Shown one piece after another: positions 1-10,876 of a DNA stretch of 64,000 nucleotides (positions are counted from its first letter, which is position 1; every line of letters starts with the position of its first letter). The stretch comes from Pratylenchus scribneri (lineage: Eukaryota > Nematoda > Chromadorea > Rhabditida > Pratylenchidae): positions 186,001 to 250,000 of the forward strand of contig JAQSEB010000105.1 in assembly GCA_030063045.1 (NCBI GenBank), read 5' to 3'. A program made the position numbers and the translations under genes. The notes below the pieces were generated by a model, which saw nothing but the letters and a program-made list of their open reading frames with translations, was not told where the DNA came from and made no database searches.

Positions 1-2909
1 TGCCTTCCTAATTCCGTACACAATGATGGTTTTGCTTGCTGGTCATCAATATTATTTATTTATTTTTAATTTAATTTTGTTTAATTTAGGAATTCCTCTT
101 TTCTATATGGAATTGGCATTGGGTCAATTCCATCGAAAGGGGGCCATCACAACTTGGGGCAAAATATGTCCCTTATTTAAAGGTGAAAATTGCTTTTTTT
201 AAGAATAATTAAAACTTAACTTAGAAAGCATTAAAAATCATAGCTTAATTAAAATATGTGAAAAAAATCTATAGAAATTTAAGCCATTATAATTGGGGAA
301 ATTGCCTTGGACAATTATATTTTTCATTTATGTCAATGTCAAATGTCTAATAAGGGCCCTTCCTATTCATCCTACTGTGCCCCCACTTTTTCCTTATCAT
401 CCCGTCACTCTATCAATCAAATATTGCCCGAATCTGCCTTTTTATAAACCCGCTCATTTTCCACCAAAATGTTCACGTTTCTATCACTTTTGGAACGTTC
501 TGTTATCACCAATTATCCGCACAACAGATATATTTAATAAAGTCGAGCCCAACTAATCCCTATCTCATTCATTGAGCCACTGGAGCTTAGGTCTTCGGTG
601 AAGCCAGGGGCGAGAGCCTGGGCCCAGCTCTCGTCCCAATCACTTTAGCTTAGCCCTAGATTAGGACTAATAATCAGGATAATAATTCCATTTTTTCAAA
701 GGGATTGGCTATTGTGTGATTATGACCGCATTTTACACGGATTTTTTCTACAATGTGATTATTGCCTATGCCCTCCATTATTTTTATGCCTCATTCACCA
801 CCCAATTGCCGTGGGGCAAATGCAATGGAGAATGTTGGTGGAAAAATATTTTTATTAATTTAAAATTAAAATTGAAGACAATTCACCGGCTTGCTATGAG
901 CCAAGCAGTTGGAGTGACCAATCCGATGAATGTGCCCAACAGCCAATTTTGGCCAGCAAAAATGGCTCATATTCTTCTACTGAACAAATTCATCAGCCAA
1001 TTTCGGCTGCTGAAGAATATTTCTAGTCACTTTTGGGATTATATATTTCAAAAATATTTTTTCCAGTAAACATTTTTTGGGTCTTCATGCATCGAAGGCA
1101 TCCATTCCCCATGTCCAACAGAGCATAAATGATTTGGGCCCAATTAATTGGGAAATTGTGGTCAAAAAAATAATAATTTAAAATTAAAACCTACAAAAAA
1201 TATATTTTAGATTTGTCTACTCGTTGTCTACCTAATTTGTTATTTTTCCCTATGGAAGGGAATAAAAATGTCTGGAAAAGTTGTTTGGTTCACTGCAATA
1301 TTCCCTTATGTGGTTTTGGTTTGCCTCCTCATTCGGGGAATTACTTTGCCCGGTGCATATTTTACACTATAATTTATTAATATTTGGATATATTTTTAGG
1401 TTCCGAAAAGGGAATTGCCTATTATTTGAGTCCGGATTTGGAGAAATTGAAGGATCCGGGCGTTTGGCAAGATGCCGCCACACAAGTCCCTCAAATAATT
1501 TAATATTAAGTTTGAGAATTTGTAGGTATTTTTCTCACTTGGACCCGGATTTGGAGTTTTAATGGTAAAAAACCGCAAAAAGAATTAAATATTTTATTTA
1601 TTTTTAGGCCTATTCCTCCTACAATGAATTCCATAATAATGTTTATTTTGACGCTTTATTGACCAGCACAATAAATTGCGCCACAAGCTTTTTGGCCGGT
1701 TTTGTCATTTTCTCCGTTCTGGGCTATATGTCCTGCAAAAGTGGCAAACCAATTCATGAAGTGGCACAGGAAGGACCTGGGTTAGTTTGATTATTTATAA
1801 CAAAACATTTTAAATCTCCGTTTAATTATGACAAAATATTAATTCAAAATTAAGCCTCGTCTTTGTGGTTTACCCCGAGGCGCTGGCCACAATGCCGGGA
1901 GCCACTGTTTGGTCATTGATTTTCTTCCTCATGCTACTCACTTTGGGATTGGACAGTTCGGTTGGTGAAAAGGCATAAATCCATTTAAAATGTTCACAAT
2001 TTGCGCAGTTTGGTGGTTCCGAGGCAATAATCACCGGACTTAGCGACGAATTCCCAATCATCAAAAAGAATCGGGAAATTTTCGTTGCCGCCCTTTTCAT
2101 CTTTTACATGCTAATTGGCCTCACAATGTGCACAAAAGGTGGAATGTTGGTGATGGAATGGTTGATTGTTTATGGCACCACCTGGGGCCTTTTGATTGCC
2201 GTTTTTTGTGAAACTATGGTCATCTCATTTTGTTACGGTAATCCTCAAATTAAAATAATTTAATTTTAAAATGCCCTAAAGGAATTCGTCGCTTTTGTGG
2301 GGATATTCGAGAAATGCTCGGATTTGAGCCAGGATGGTATTGGAGGTGAGAAAATAACAAGAAAATAAGGTGCAAATTTGCATTAAATTAATTGCAGAAT
2401 TTGTTGGACAATTGGTGCGCCCATTTTCCTCATTGTAAATTTTGCTGATTTAATTGTCAAAAATTCCATTAAATTCGCAGGCAATGATTTTGTCCAGCTT
2501 CATCAATTTGATGCCACTTCAATACCAAGATTACATTTATCCGCCGGGAGCCAATTTGTTGGGCATTATTTTTGCACTTTCTTCCGTTTCTGCAATTCCA
2601 TTGGTCGGAATTTGGATGTTGGCCCAGGCAAAAGGAAATACTTTTGGAGAAGTTTACCATTTTGAATAAAATTTGGGATCAAATTTTAATTATTAGAAAT
2701 TCCGGAATGCACTTCGTCCCACGGCTGATACAAATCGTGAAGAGCTTAATGGAATTGGCCCATTGATTCGACCCGAAATGATTCGTGCCACCCGAGTTAC
2801 ATTCGCCCGGGTTAATTCTTCACGAAATGTTGATGAAGCCAGCAATGGAGGAAATGGCGAAGAGGAACATTTTTTACATTCAACAGAACACGATGACGTA
2901 TTATTGTAG
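1..2909 (+). CDS. SLC6 monoamine transporter (dopamine/serotonin type), 5' end outside window
   Basis: Na+/Cl- coupled plasma-membrane transporter for a monoamine; the 3' part of the gene, about a dozen exons, stop at 2907-2909. The window opens in TM2 ([14 protein letters not shown] spliced to [13 protein letters not shown] at 90). Later exons give [19 protein letters not shown] (TM3), an extracellular loop with the CNGEC cysteines, [15 protein letters not shown] (TM4-5), [20 protein letters not shown] (TM6), [20 protein letters not shown] (TM8) and a long acidic cytoplasmic tail ending in DDVLL. These match the monoamine branch (mod-5/SERT or dat-1/DAT) rather than GABA or amino-acid branches. 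TM1, with the aspartate that defines monoamine binding, lies upstream of position 1, so substrate cannot be settled here. Several exons join only by splicing across frames. The second visible intron (183-701) holds a dispersed repeat. Confidence 0.9.
345..690. repeat. Dispersed repeat copy inside transporter intron
   Basis: The segment beginning TCCTATTCATCCTACTGT, then a TCAATCAAATATTGCC block and an end like TTAGGACTAATAAT, recurs in the same order and orientation at about 50015-50260 inside an intron of the srsx-like gene. The copy here also has a GC-rich palindromic piece (GAGAGC...GCTCTC, about 610-645) missing from the other. I see no coding capacity; SINE-like or MITE-like. Confidence 0.6.
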
Positions 2910-3867
2910 AAATAAAAAGAAATGACGAATTTTCATAATATTCAAAAATATTCTAATTTTGAATTTACTTATATTTTTTTTATTATTATAAGAATAATAA
3001 AGATGGTTTGAAGTTTGAACATTTTGGTACAGCTGTTCGAGTAGCTGGACGCTGGACCATTTTTTTAGCCATAACTCAACAAAATAATCAATCAAGGAAA
3101 GCGATATACCATTTAAAGCCCTAAGTTTCCTCTAGAATATTCTTTTTAGATTTTATGATTTCTATAAAAATAAAATTTTTTCTTTGAATGTAATATAAAG
3201 TCGAATTTTTGGAGGAAAAGCCGATTTTTCTACAAGGTGTTTTAATTTTTCAAATAATTAATACTTTATAAGGACCCTAAGTGCTTTCGGATGTTATAAT
3301 TTCTTAGATTAGTTGCTATCTTGTTGAGATATGGCCAAAAGATGAACAATGAACGGGCGGGCAGCTGGCACTGAAGTTCAAAATTTTATTTAAATTTAAA
3401 TATTCCGCTAGCATTTTGGAAAATATTTCGAAGCGAAATCATCTAAAACGAGAAGAGAGAAATCAATTGATATCGATCAACCAAAAGCCAAAACCAAAAT
3501 TCCAAAATAAACTTCAAGATTCAAGCCTCAATTTTCAATTATCTCCGTCCGTATTCACCAGCCACATAGCAACTAAACCTCATTTATCTCTCTGTTCAAT
3601 TTTTTAAACGACAAAATTTCGGAATTTTTTACAATTTTACAATTAAAAAGCCTTTTTCTAATAAATAACTTAAAACAAAATTGTTTTATGATTGCATATT
3701 GCATTGATTCATTTTTAACACTCTAGAGCCTAGACGCTAGACCCCACTATCTTCATTCTATTCCATCCACCAATTTCTAATCTTAAACCATTTTTAGATT
3801 TTTGTTATAAATAAATCGAACAATTACGATTAAAAAGTATTTTGTCATCATCTCTCTTCTCACAAAA
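2910..3867. other. Intergenic with palindromic repeat (about 3010-3390)
   Basis: No gene seen. Two imperfect inverted arms are present: about 3010-3110 (GTTTGAAC ... AGCTG ... GCCATAACTCAACAA ... GCCCTAAG) and about 3240-3385, which read in reverse gives TTTTGAAC ... CAGCTGCC ... GCCATATCTCAACAA ... CACTTAGG. This is a fold-back element of roughly 380 bp. A diverged relative of one arm is at 17755-17850. Confidence 0.55.
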
Positions 3868-6800
3868 ATGTCGTCAAAAACTGTTGTAAGTCAATTAAAT
3901 TACTTTCAATTCATAAACAAATGAACCCTCCCCAAATCTTGCAGAATGTTCGGGTCACCACGATGGACGCGGAATTGGACTTTTCGATTCAATCAACAAC
4001 ACTGGGCAAACAATTATTCGATCAAGTTGCCAATGCCATCAACCTGCATGAAGTTTGGTATTTTGGCCTTCAATATGTGGACTCGGAAGGATGCACTGCA
4101 TGGTTGAAGTTGAATAAGGTTTGATGCATTCTTTGACAAAATAATTTTCCCTCCTTCTACTTATTTAGAAAGTACTCAAACAGGACGTGAAAAAGGAACC
4201 AATTTTACAATTCAAATTTCGAGCAAAATTATATCCCGAAGGTAAAAAGGGGAAATTTGTGGGAAAATAATTTCTGTAATTTTTCAACAATAGATGTCAC
4301 CGAGGAATTGATTCAAGATGTTACCTTGGTAATAGTGTTAAATTAAATTAATTATTCAAATGTAATTCCATTTTAGCGTCTTTTTTATTTGCAAGTGAAG
4401 GATTTGATTTTGACCGATGAAATCTATTGCCCAGCGGACCAAGCAGTCTTGTTGGCCTCCTATGCAATGCAGGCAAAATATGGAGATTTTAATAAGGTTA
4501 TTTTGGCATTAACTAGACAATTATAATTTTGGTATTCATTCAAGGATGAGCATATTCCTGGCTTTTTGGCCAATGATCGACTCCTTCCGCAGCGAGTGCT
4601 CAGTCAGGTTAATTTTATGCTATCTTGAGAGAATTTCTTTTGGCATATCTATTACAAAAATGATCAGGCATATCTATTACAAAAATGATCAGGCATATCT
4701 ATTACAAAAATGATCAGGCATATCTATTACAAAAATGATCATAATGCCCAAATAAAATAATAAGAAAAATATAGAGCATAATTGCTATAATAACAATGTC
4801 CAATTTGATCGAAAAGCCCTAAGGGCATAAATCGTCATGATAATACATAAAATGGTACTTATACCTATCCATTTTGTAAGCATCCTCTTTTTTGAGAAAG
4901 GAAAAAGTGAAAAGACCCTCTTTTGGGTCATTAGGATTACGGTTAGAGTCATTTGGAGATACGAGAAGAATGACCCTTTACTGTATGCCCTAACATTAAT
5001 ATTGATGATCCATAGGAGGGACCCTCAACTTTTCCCTAGTTGATCCTTGATCCCAAAGAGGATACAAGCTGGATAAATACCGATAATATTTTCATTTTGT
5101 TCAGTTCAAAATGAATATCAGCGAATGGGAAAATCGAGTGATGGTTTGGTGGGCCGATCATCGGGCAATGAATCGAGAGACGGCAATGCTGGAATATTTG
5201 AAGATTGCCCAGGATTTTGACATGTATGGGGTCATTGTGCGTTGAATTGTCCAAAATTCATAAATAATTTACCTAAAATTTTCTAAAGTATTTTGAAATT
5301 CGGAACAAAAAGTCGACTGATTTGTATTTGGGCGTGGATGCCCTTGGGCTGAATATTTATGACAAAAATGACAAACTTAGCCCAAAAGTCGGCTTCCCTT
5401 GGTCCGAAATCAAGAATATTTCATTCAATGACAAGAAATTCGTGATTAAACCAATGGACAAGAAATCGCAGGTTTTATTGTGAATTTGGACAATTTCATA
5501 TTTTTTATAGGATTTTGTCTTCTATGCCCCAAGAGTGCACATTAATAAGCGAATTTTGGTAAATTTATGAATTAAAATTCAAAATGAATTGAATGTTAGG
5601 CATTATGCATGGGAAATCATGAATTATATATGCGTCGTCGAAAGCCGGACTCAATAAAAGTTCAACAAATGAAACAACAGGCAAAGGAGGAACGAATTCA
5701 GAGACAATTGGAGCAGGAAAGGTGAATTATTTACAAGTAAAATGGGTACTTGTCGGCTATCCATGTGAGATATTTTTGGGTCAATTGGAATTGGAGAAAG
5801 GTAACCGCAACCCCATGGGTCACATCCGCTAACCGCTATGATGCGGTTAGGGTCATCTAAAGAAGGTAAACTACAACTGGGAGACGGCGCTTTAACTAAA
5901 TAAGGGCTAAATTGATATTAATGATTTTAGTATCAAATTAAAGAGCGCACTACTGGTTATCGATAGATATATGAATACACTTCCATTAAATAAGACTACT
6001 ATTATAAATTTGCGAATTTTTCACGATTTTTTGAACACAATTGGGCAATCCTAAAGAATCTGGCCCCCCAATTTTTTTTGCATTTTCTAGGGTAAAAAAT
6101 GCTGCTGAACTCAGATCTAACATCCTTTTTGTCATATCTTGCTATCTTGGTAAGATAATGCCGACTTTTTACCAAGAAAAAGCAAAGGGGGGGGGGGACC
6201 AAGGGCATTTTTGGTCAAAATTTTTATATGGCAATATAGAGCTCAATCAACGCAGTTCGATGAGAGGAATCGAATGGTACCAGTTTTATAGAGTAATATG
6301 CAGTTATTGTCAAGTTATGACCAAAAGAAATATTTGTCTTGGTAAGGTATTTAGACCTCTAACTTGCCAATAATTAAATCTTACCATATAAAAGTGGTAC
6401 CATTCGATTCCTCTCATCGAACTGCGTTGATTGAGCTATTATATTGCCATATAAAAATTTTGACCAAAAACGCCCTTGGTCCCCCCCTTTGCTTTTTCTT
6501 GGTAAAAAGTCGGCATTATCTTACCAAGATGGTAAGATATGAGGAAAATGATGTCTTATATGAATTCTGCATCATTTTTTACCATAGAAAATGCAAAAAA
6601 ATTTGGGGGGCCAGATTCTTTAGGATTGCCCACAATTGCATCAAATCTTAACCAATCCAAATAAATTTTTATCTATAATTTGATACTAAAATTTAATTAG
6701 CTACAAGCGTCGTCTCCCAGTTAGGACTTCGCAGTTCGCACTGTTGATGGTGTCCCATCGAGTATAGGGTTATGGGTTAGTGTCATCAAGGGATATGGTA

Positions 6801-7877
6801 TCATCTTACGAATCCATAATCCTAATCAAATCACCCACAAGGGGGAGGACCCTTCATTCCAAAATAATCTACAGACGGATAAACGACATGTACCGTAAAA
6901 TGTAATTTAAATGGCCAAAATTGATTAAATTAGATTGCAACGAGAAATGGATGCCCGTGAACAGGCCGAACAAAAACAGCAAGAATATCAGGCAAAAATG
7001 ATGCAAATGAAGGAGGAAATGGAGGAGGCACAACGAGAGTTGGAAATGGCCCAAAATCGAATTCATCGACTTCAAGATCAAATTTATGAATTGAATGAGG
7101 TGAAATTGAAATAAAATTAAATAAAAAAAATTGAATTCAGGCCAAACGCCTTTTGAAGCAAAAAGAACATGAATTGCATTCATTGACCCATCAATTGCAA
7201 TCGGAACGAGCGGTTTAGCCAAAATATTTAATTTTTGAATTATATATTTAATTTAGATGAGCGAAGAAGAACGAAATCGATTGTTGGGCGAAATTGAACA
7301 ACGAGAATCGCAAGTGTCGGCGATGCGTTCCGAAGTGCAAATGAAAACGACGGAAATGAACAAATTGAAAGAGGAAGTGGACAGTACAAATCGAAATGGA
7401 CGAGTTGGGGGAAATGGCCATTTGTTGGGTGAATTCAATGGACCCGACGATTTGGCAAATGCGCACATTGGTGGGTGAAATAAAATGGAATTAAAAAATA
7501 AATTGCAAAAATAAAAAGAATTGAGCACTTATCATGAAGGGGATTCGAACATTTATGATCAACGAGAATTGAATCGACAAAATGTGACGGATCAGAATCA
7601 ATCGCTGAAGCAAAAACTCGAAGTGAAAAATAATAATAAAAAAAATAATACATTTGGATATTTTTAGATGTTGACCAAGGAATTGGACAATGCACGAAAT
7701 CAGCAATCGATCACCAATTTTGACATTTTGCATATGGAAAATAAGGTAAAATAAATATATTATTTGATTTCAATTTGTATTATTTTTCAGCGTCAAGGAC
7801 GTGATCGATATAAAACGCTGCGTCAAATTCGTTCTGGAAATACACAACGCCGAATTGACCAATATGAAAATATGTGA
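3868..7877 (+). CDS. erm-1: Ezrin/radixin/moesin (ERM) protein, erm-1 ortholog
   Basis: Links cortical actin to the plasma membrane; apical membrane organiser in epithelia. Starts MSSKTV and then [15 protein letters not shown], the first FERM lobe. FERM residues run to about 300 ([62 protein letters not shown]). A charged alpha-helical coiled coil follows (about 310-460), and the gene ends with the actin-binding tail [13 protein letters not shown] and RIDQYENM. The threonine in YKTLRQIR is the regulatory phosphosite of the family. The full-length tail with KTLRQIR distinguishes it from merlin. Many short introns; the two long ones (4608-5102 and about 5723-6930) are filled by a tandem repeat and palindromic transposon remnants. 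The ATG at 3868 was chosen because the N terminus matches ERM-1 and the 18-nt first exon splices in frame at 3945. Confidence 0.95.
4642..4741. repeat. 4 x 25-bp tandem repeat in erm-1 intron
   Basis: Four perfect consecutive copies of a 25-bp unit (GGCATATCTATTACAAAAAT followed by GATCA). The lack of divergence indicates recent expansion. Confidence 0.9.
4845..5088. mobile_element. Palindromic MITE, family A, in erm-1 intron
   Basis: The left end (TACTTATACCTATCC then GTAAGCATCCTCTTTTTT) is matched in reverse by the right end (GTATTTATCC, GCTTGTATCCTCTTTGGG read on the minus strand). The interior holds short GGTCATTAGGATTA-type motifs. Related ends occur at 5738-6892, 59572-59776 and 61688-61908. 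No transposase. Confidence 0.6.
5738..6892. mobile_element. Nested palindromic MITEs in erm-1 intron
   Basis: The outer ends pair: GTACTTGTCGGCTATCC at about 5738 against GTACATGTCGTTTATCC, read on the minus strand from about 6892. Inside lies a second inverted repeat. Its outer boundary (CAACTGGGAGACGGCGCTTT at about 5876) pairs with ...GTCGTCTCCCAGTT at about 6720. Its core arms, about 6018-6260 and 6395-6645, share motifs such as CAATCCTAAAGAATCTGG, CTTTTTACCAAGAAAAAGCA and CATTCGATTCCTCTCATCGA in opposite orientation. This is one palindromic element inserted in another. Runs of G (about 6187-6197) and of C (about 6480-6487) face each other. Confidence 0.75.
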
Positions 7878-8539
7878 GACAAATTTTGGACGATGGGAAT
7901 GGAAGTTTGTGGATGAATGAATGGATGGATATATTGAATCTCATCCAATCTCATTATTTTCTCTATTTATTGTTGTGGTTGTTTTTTGCACATAATTTAT
8001 TGTTTTTGTTTTCCATTTGTGCCATTATGGCTTTATTTTTTCATGTAAAACTTGGATTTATTAAATTGGGCTTAAATATGATTAAAACCGTACCAAGATA
8101 ATGTAAATGTTTTCTAATAACATTGATTTGAAATTGAAATTTCGAATTTTTTTTATTTGAAAATGTTGCCGCCAATCGATTAATTAAATATATATATTGA
8201 ATTGGGCGAGTCATTCATTATCGTTACCCATTAAAAAAAGCAATGTAGAATTGTAAAAGTAGACCAAAATCTTCAACCCTAATAACCACGGCGAATTATT
8301 ATTACTGCACTTCGCTTCGGTGGAAAAAGCATTTTTCCTTCACTTTATTCCTCAACTTTAAGTAATTACCAACAATAATTGAACATTAAATTCCCGATTC
8401 CCACATTTTTTTCCAATTTTTAATCGATCCATTTTTTCATCTAGGAGAATTATTTATTAATTTAATAAAGCAAGCATCATTATTTATACATATTTTCTTT
8501 CAGAGAAAGAATTGATAAATTCAAAAATTTTTAAGAAGA
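7878..8539. other. Intergenic, erm-1 3' UTR to MATH-BTB gene
   Basis: AT-rich spacer. It should hold the erm-1 3' UTR and the promoter of the next gene. I see no RNA gene or repeat. Confidence 0.5.
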
Positions 8540-10615
8540 ATGCAACATCAAATTTTTGAGCCAAATGGAGTGCGGGGTGAGCCAATACCCGCAAATGGAT
8601 ATGTTCGTCTACGAATTGAAAAAGTATCTGCGATGGAAAGTGAACGAAAATATAGCATCAAAACGGTCATCTCCCATTTCAATTGGTTTATTTATTTTCC
8701 ATATAAATATCAAAAACGTAAATTTCAAGGGAATTGATGGTTCGAAAATCATTTCCAATGATTTCCGATCGAATGTACAAAGAAGCGGAAGGACGAAAGA
8801 AACTTGAGGCTCTGGCCCGGCAAGCAGTCAATGCTGGTCCCGCACTCCGTCGGCAAATGCAAAATGTGAGTGACGAATTGAATTATTGAAAAAAAAATAA
8901 AACATTTTTAGGATAGAGCATTGGCCAACTTTCTGGATGAAGGTGTTGAAGAAGAAGTGGGACCATCACCAAGAGGGGCAAAACCAGCAGAGGCAAAGGA
9001 ACAAGTTTGTAAAATAAATTAATTACATTCATTTATTTTTGTTAATTATTTTGGTTTTGGTTGCAAAAGAAATAAGGCTATTGCCTATTCATCCAAAATT
9101 TACTATAAAAATTACAATATTTAATCATTAATTAAAAAATCGAAAAACAAAATAATAATTTCAGCTGATCGACGATATAAAACCGCAACCATTTCTGAGT
9201 CTCCATTTGACTTGTGCAGAACAAAAAGAACGACAGAATGGTTGGAATTGCAAGGCCAATATCGAAGTAATCAAAACTAACAAATAAATAAATCATTGGA
9301 TAAATTTCAGTTGACAGTGAGCAGCGCAAACAAAGAACGAAGTTGGTTTTTCCATGAAGTCTGCTTCAGCGAGGATCAGCAAGATGTGCTCAATCGAACA
9401 TTCACCCGTATTCCATGGGATGAGCTAATGGCCGAATACATTGGTGGTGGAGGGGCGGAGGAAAGTGGGCAAGATTGGCTTCAAATTTGTGCATCACTCA
9501 ACATTGTCGAACAAAATGGTTATGGGTAATTTATTCAAATTAATTTATTTTAATTAATGACCACGAATTTTGCAGATTATTGCCAATTAAGGACATTTTA
9601 ATTGTGAATGATTGCCAATTTCAAGTGAATAAAGCGGTGAGAAATTAAATTAATTCAATTTTAATTAATTAATTAAAGTATTTGGCCGCATTTTCCAATT
9701 TCTTTCGGACAATGTTTTTCTCGTCGGCTGCCAACAATGCCGGAATATTGGGAGGCAATAACGACGGTGGTGAACATCAAATTACGGATCCAACGGATAA
9801 TATGGAATCATTCAAATTAATGCTCAAAATTGCCCACACCAATGGAGCACAACCAAATGGTTTAAATTAAATTGGTTTTAAAACCATTTAACCTCAAATT
9901 AATTTAGATGAATTGATTGTTGATTTATTGCATTTGGCCGATAAATACGATTTGCCGAATGTCACTGAACAGTGTGAGAAATTTATTTTGGAGAAAAGTA
10001 AATTGCCGAAAATTCAAAAGTTGGGATTGGCCGACCAATACAATTTGGCAAATTTGAAGGTTTCAATATTAAAATATATTTTAAAAAATCAAAATTTAAT
10101 CATTTAGAAACATTCAATTCAACAAATTGAACCGGTGGATTTTTGTGAACAGCTCTCGGAAAGTGTGAACATTTACAATGAGCTGAGCCAACCAACACGC
10201 CAGGAATTGAATGCACGGATGAAGGGCCATAAACGCCGTGTCCGATTTATTGATATTGGTCCGGAGGATGAACGAGAGGATCAGGTTTGGATGGAAGAAT
10301 TCCCCCAAAATAATTTAAATATTTCAGCCTGGACCCAGTGCCGCCAAACAAGCTCGTTTACGTATTCGTTCGCGTTCTCGGCCCTGGCCCCCATCTTCGC
10401 CCTCACCCTCGTCACCTTCCAGTCCATTAATTTGCATCGAACGCGCCGAACGTCCGGACATGGAACGCGGTCCTGAACGCCCCGACCGGGCTCTTCGCCA
10501 CATTATCGATCCTCGCCGCAATGCAGAAATACTTGCTGCTTTACGCGCAAGACAGGAACAATTCAGTGCGGCACTCAATGCAAATCGTCCACCACCACCA
10601 CCACCGCCGCAGTAA
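8540..10615 (+). CDS. MATH-BTB (BATH-type) protein, likely Cul3 substrate adaptor
   Basis: Family role: the MATH domain binds a substrate and the BTB domain binds Cullin-3. The start ATG at 8540 gives MQHQIFEPNG and then the MATH start YVRLRIEKVSAMESERKYS. A 44-bp intron (8686-8729) joins HFNW to ELMVRKSFP. MATH strands resume as PFLSLHLTCAEQ, NGWNCKANIEL and SWFFHEVCF. The BTB domain starts at DILIVNDCQFQVNKAYLAAF; later exons give LADKYDLPNVTEQCEKF and a BACK-like region. The C terminus is unusual: an Arg/Ser/Pro-rich stretch (RSRSRPWPPSSPSPS), a charged ERPDMERGPERPD segment, and a final proline run before the stop at 10613. MATH is interrupted by about 58 extra charged residues (about 70-127) encoded by two short exons. 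Nearest known relatives are C. elegans bath genes and the USP7-like MATH type. Confidence 0.85.
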
Positions 10616-10876
10616 AATTACACGAAAGAATTGAAGAAATGATGGAAAATGGAAATTTGGAATGAAATTGAATTTGGATGGATGATTTTTTGATAAAATA
10701 ATTTCAGTATCAGAACTAATTTTGGTTAATTTATAATGTTTGTCTGGATGGGTTTTAAATAAATTTGGAGAATAATTTAATTCAATTTTCAATTATAAAA
10801 GTTCACACTTTTTTATATTTTCTCTTCATTTCCAACATTAATTGCCAATTAAAAATTAAAAGAAAAGCATTCAAAA

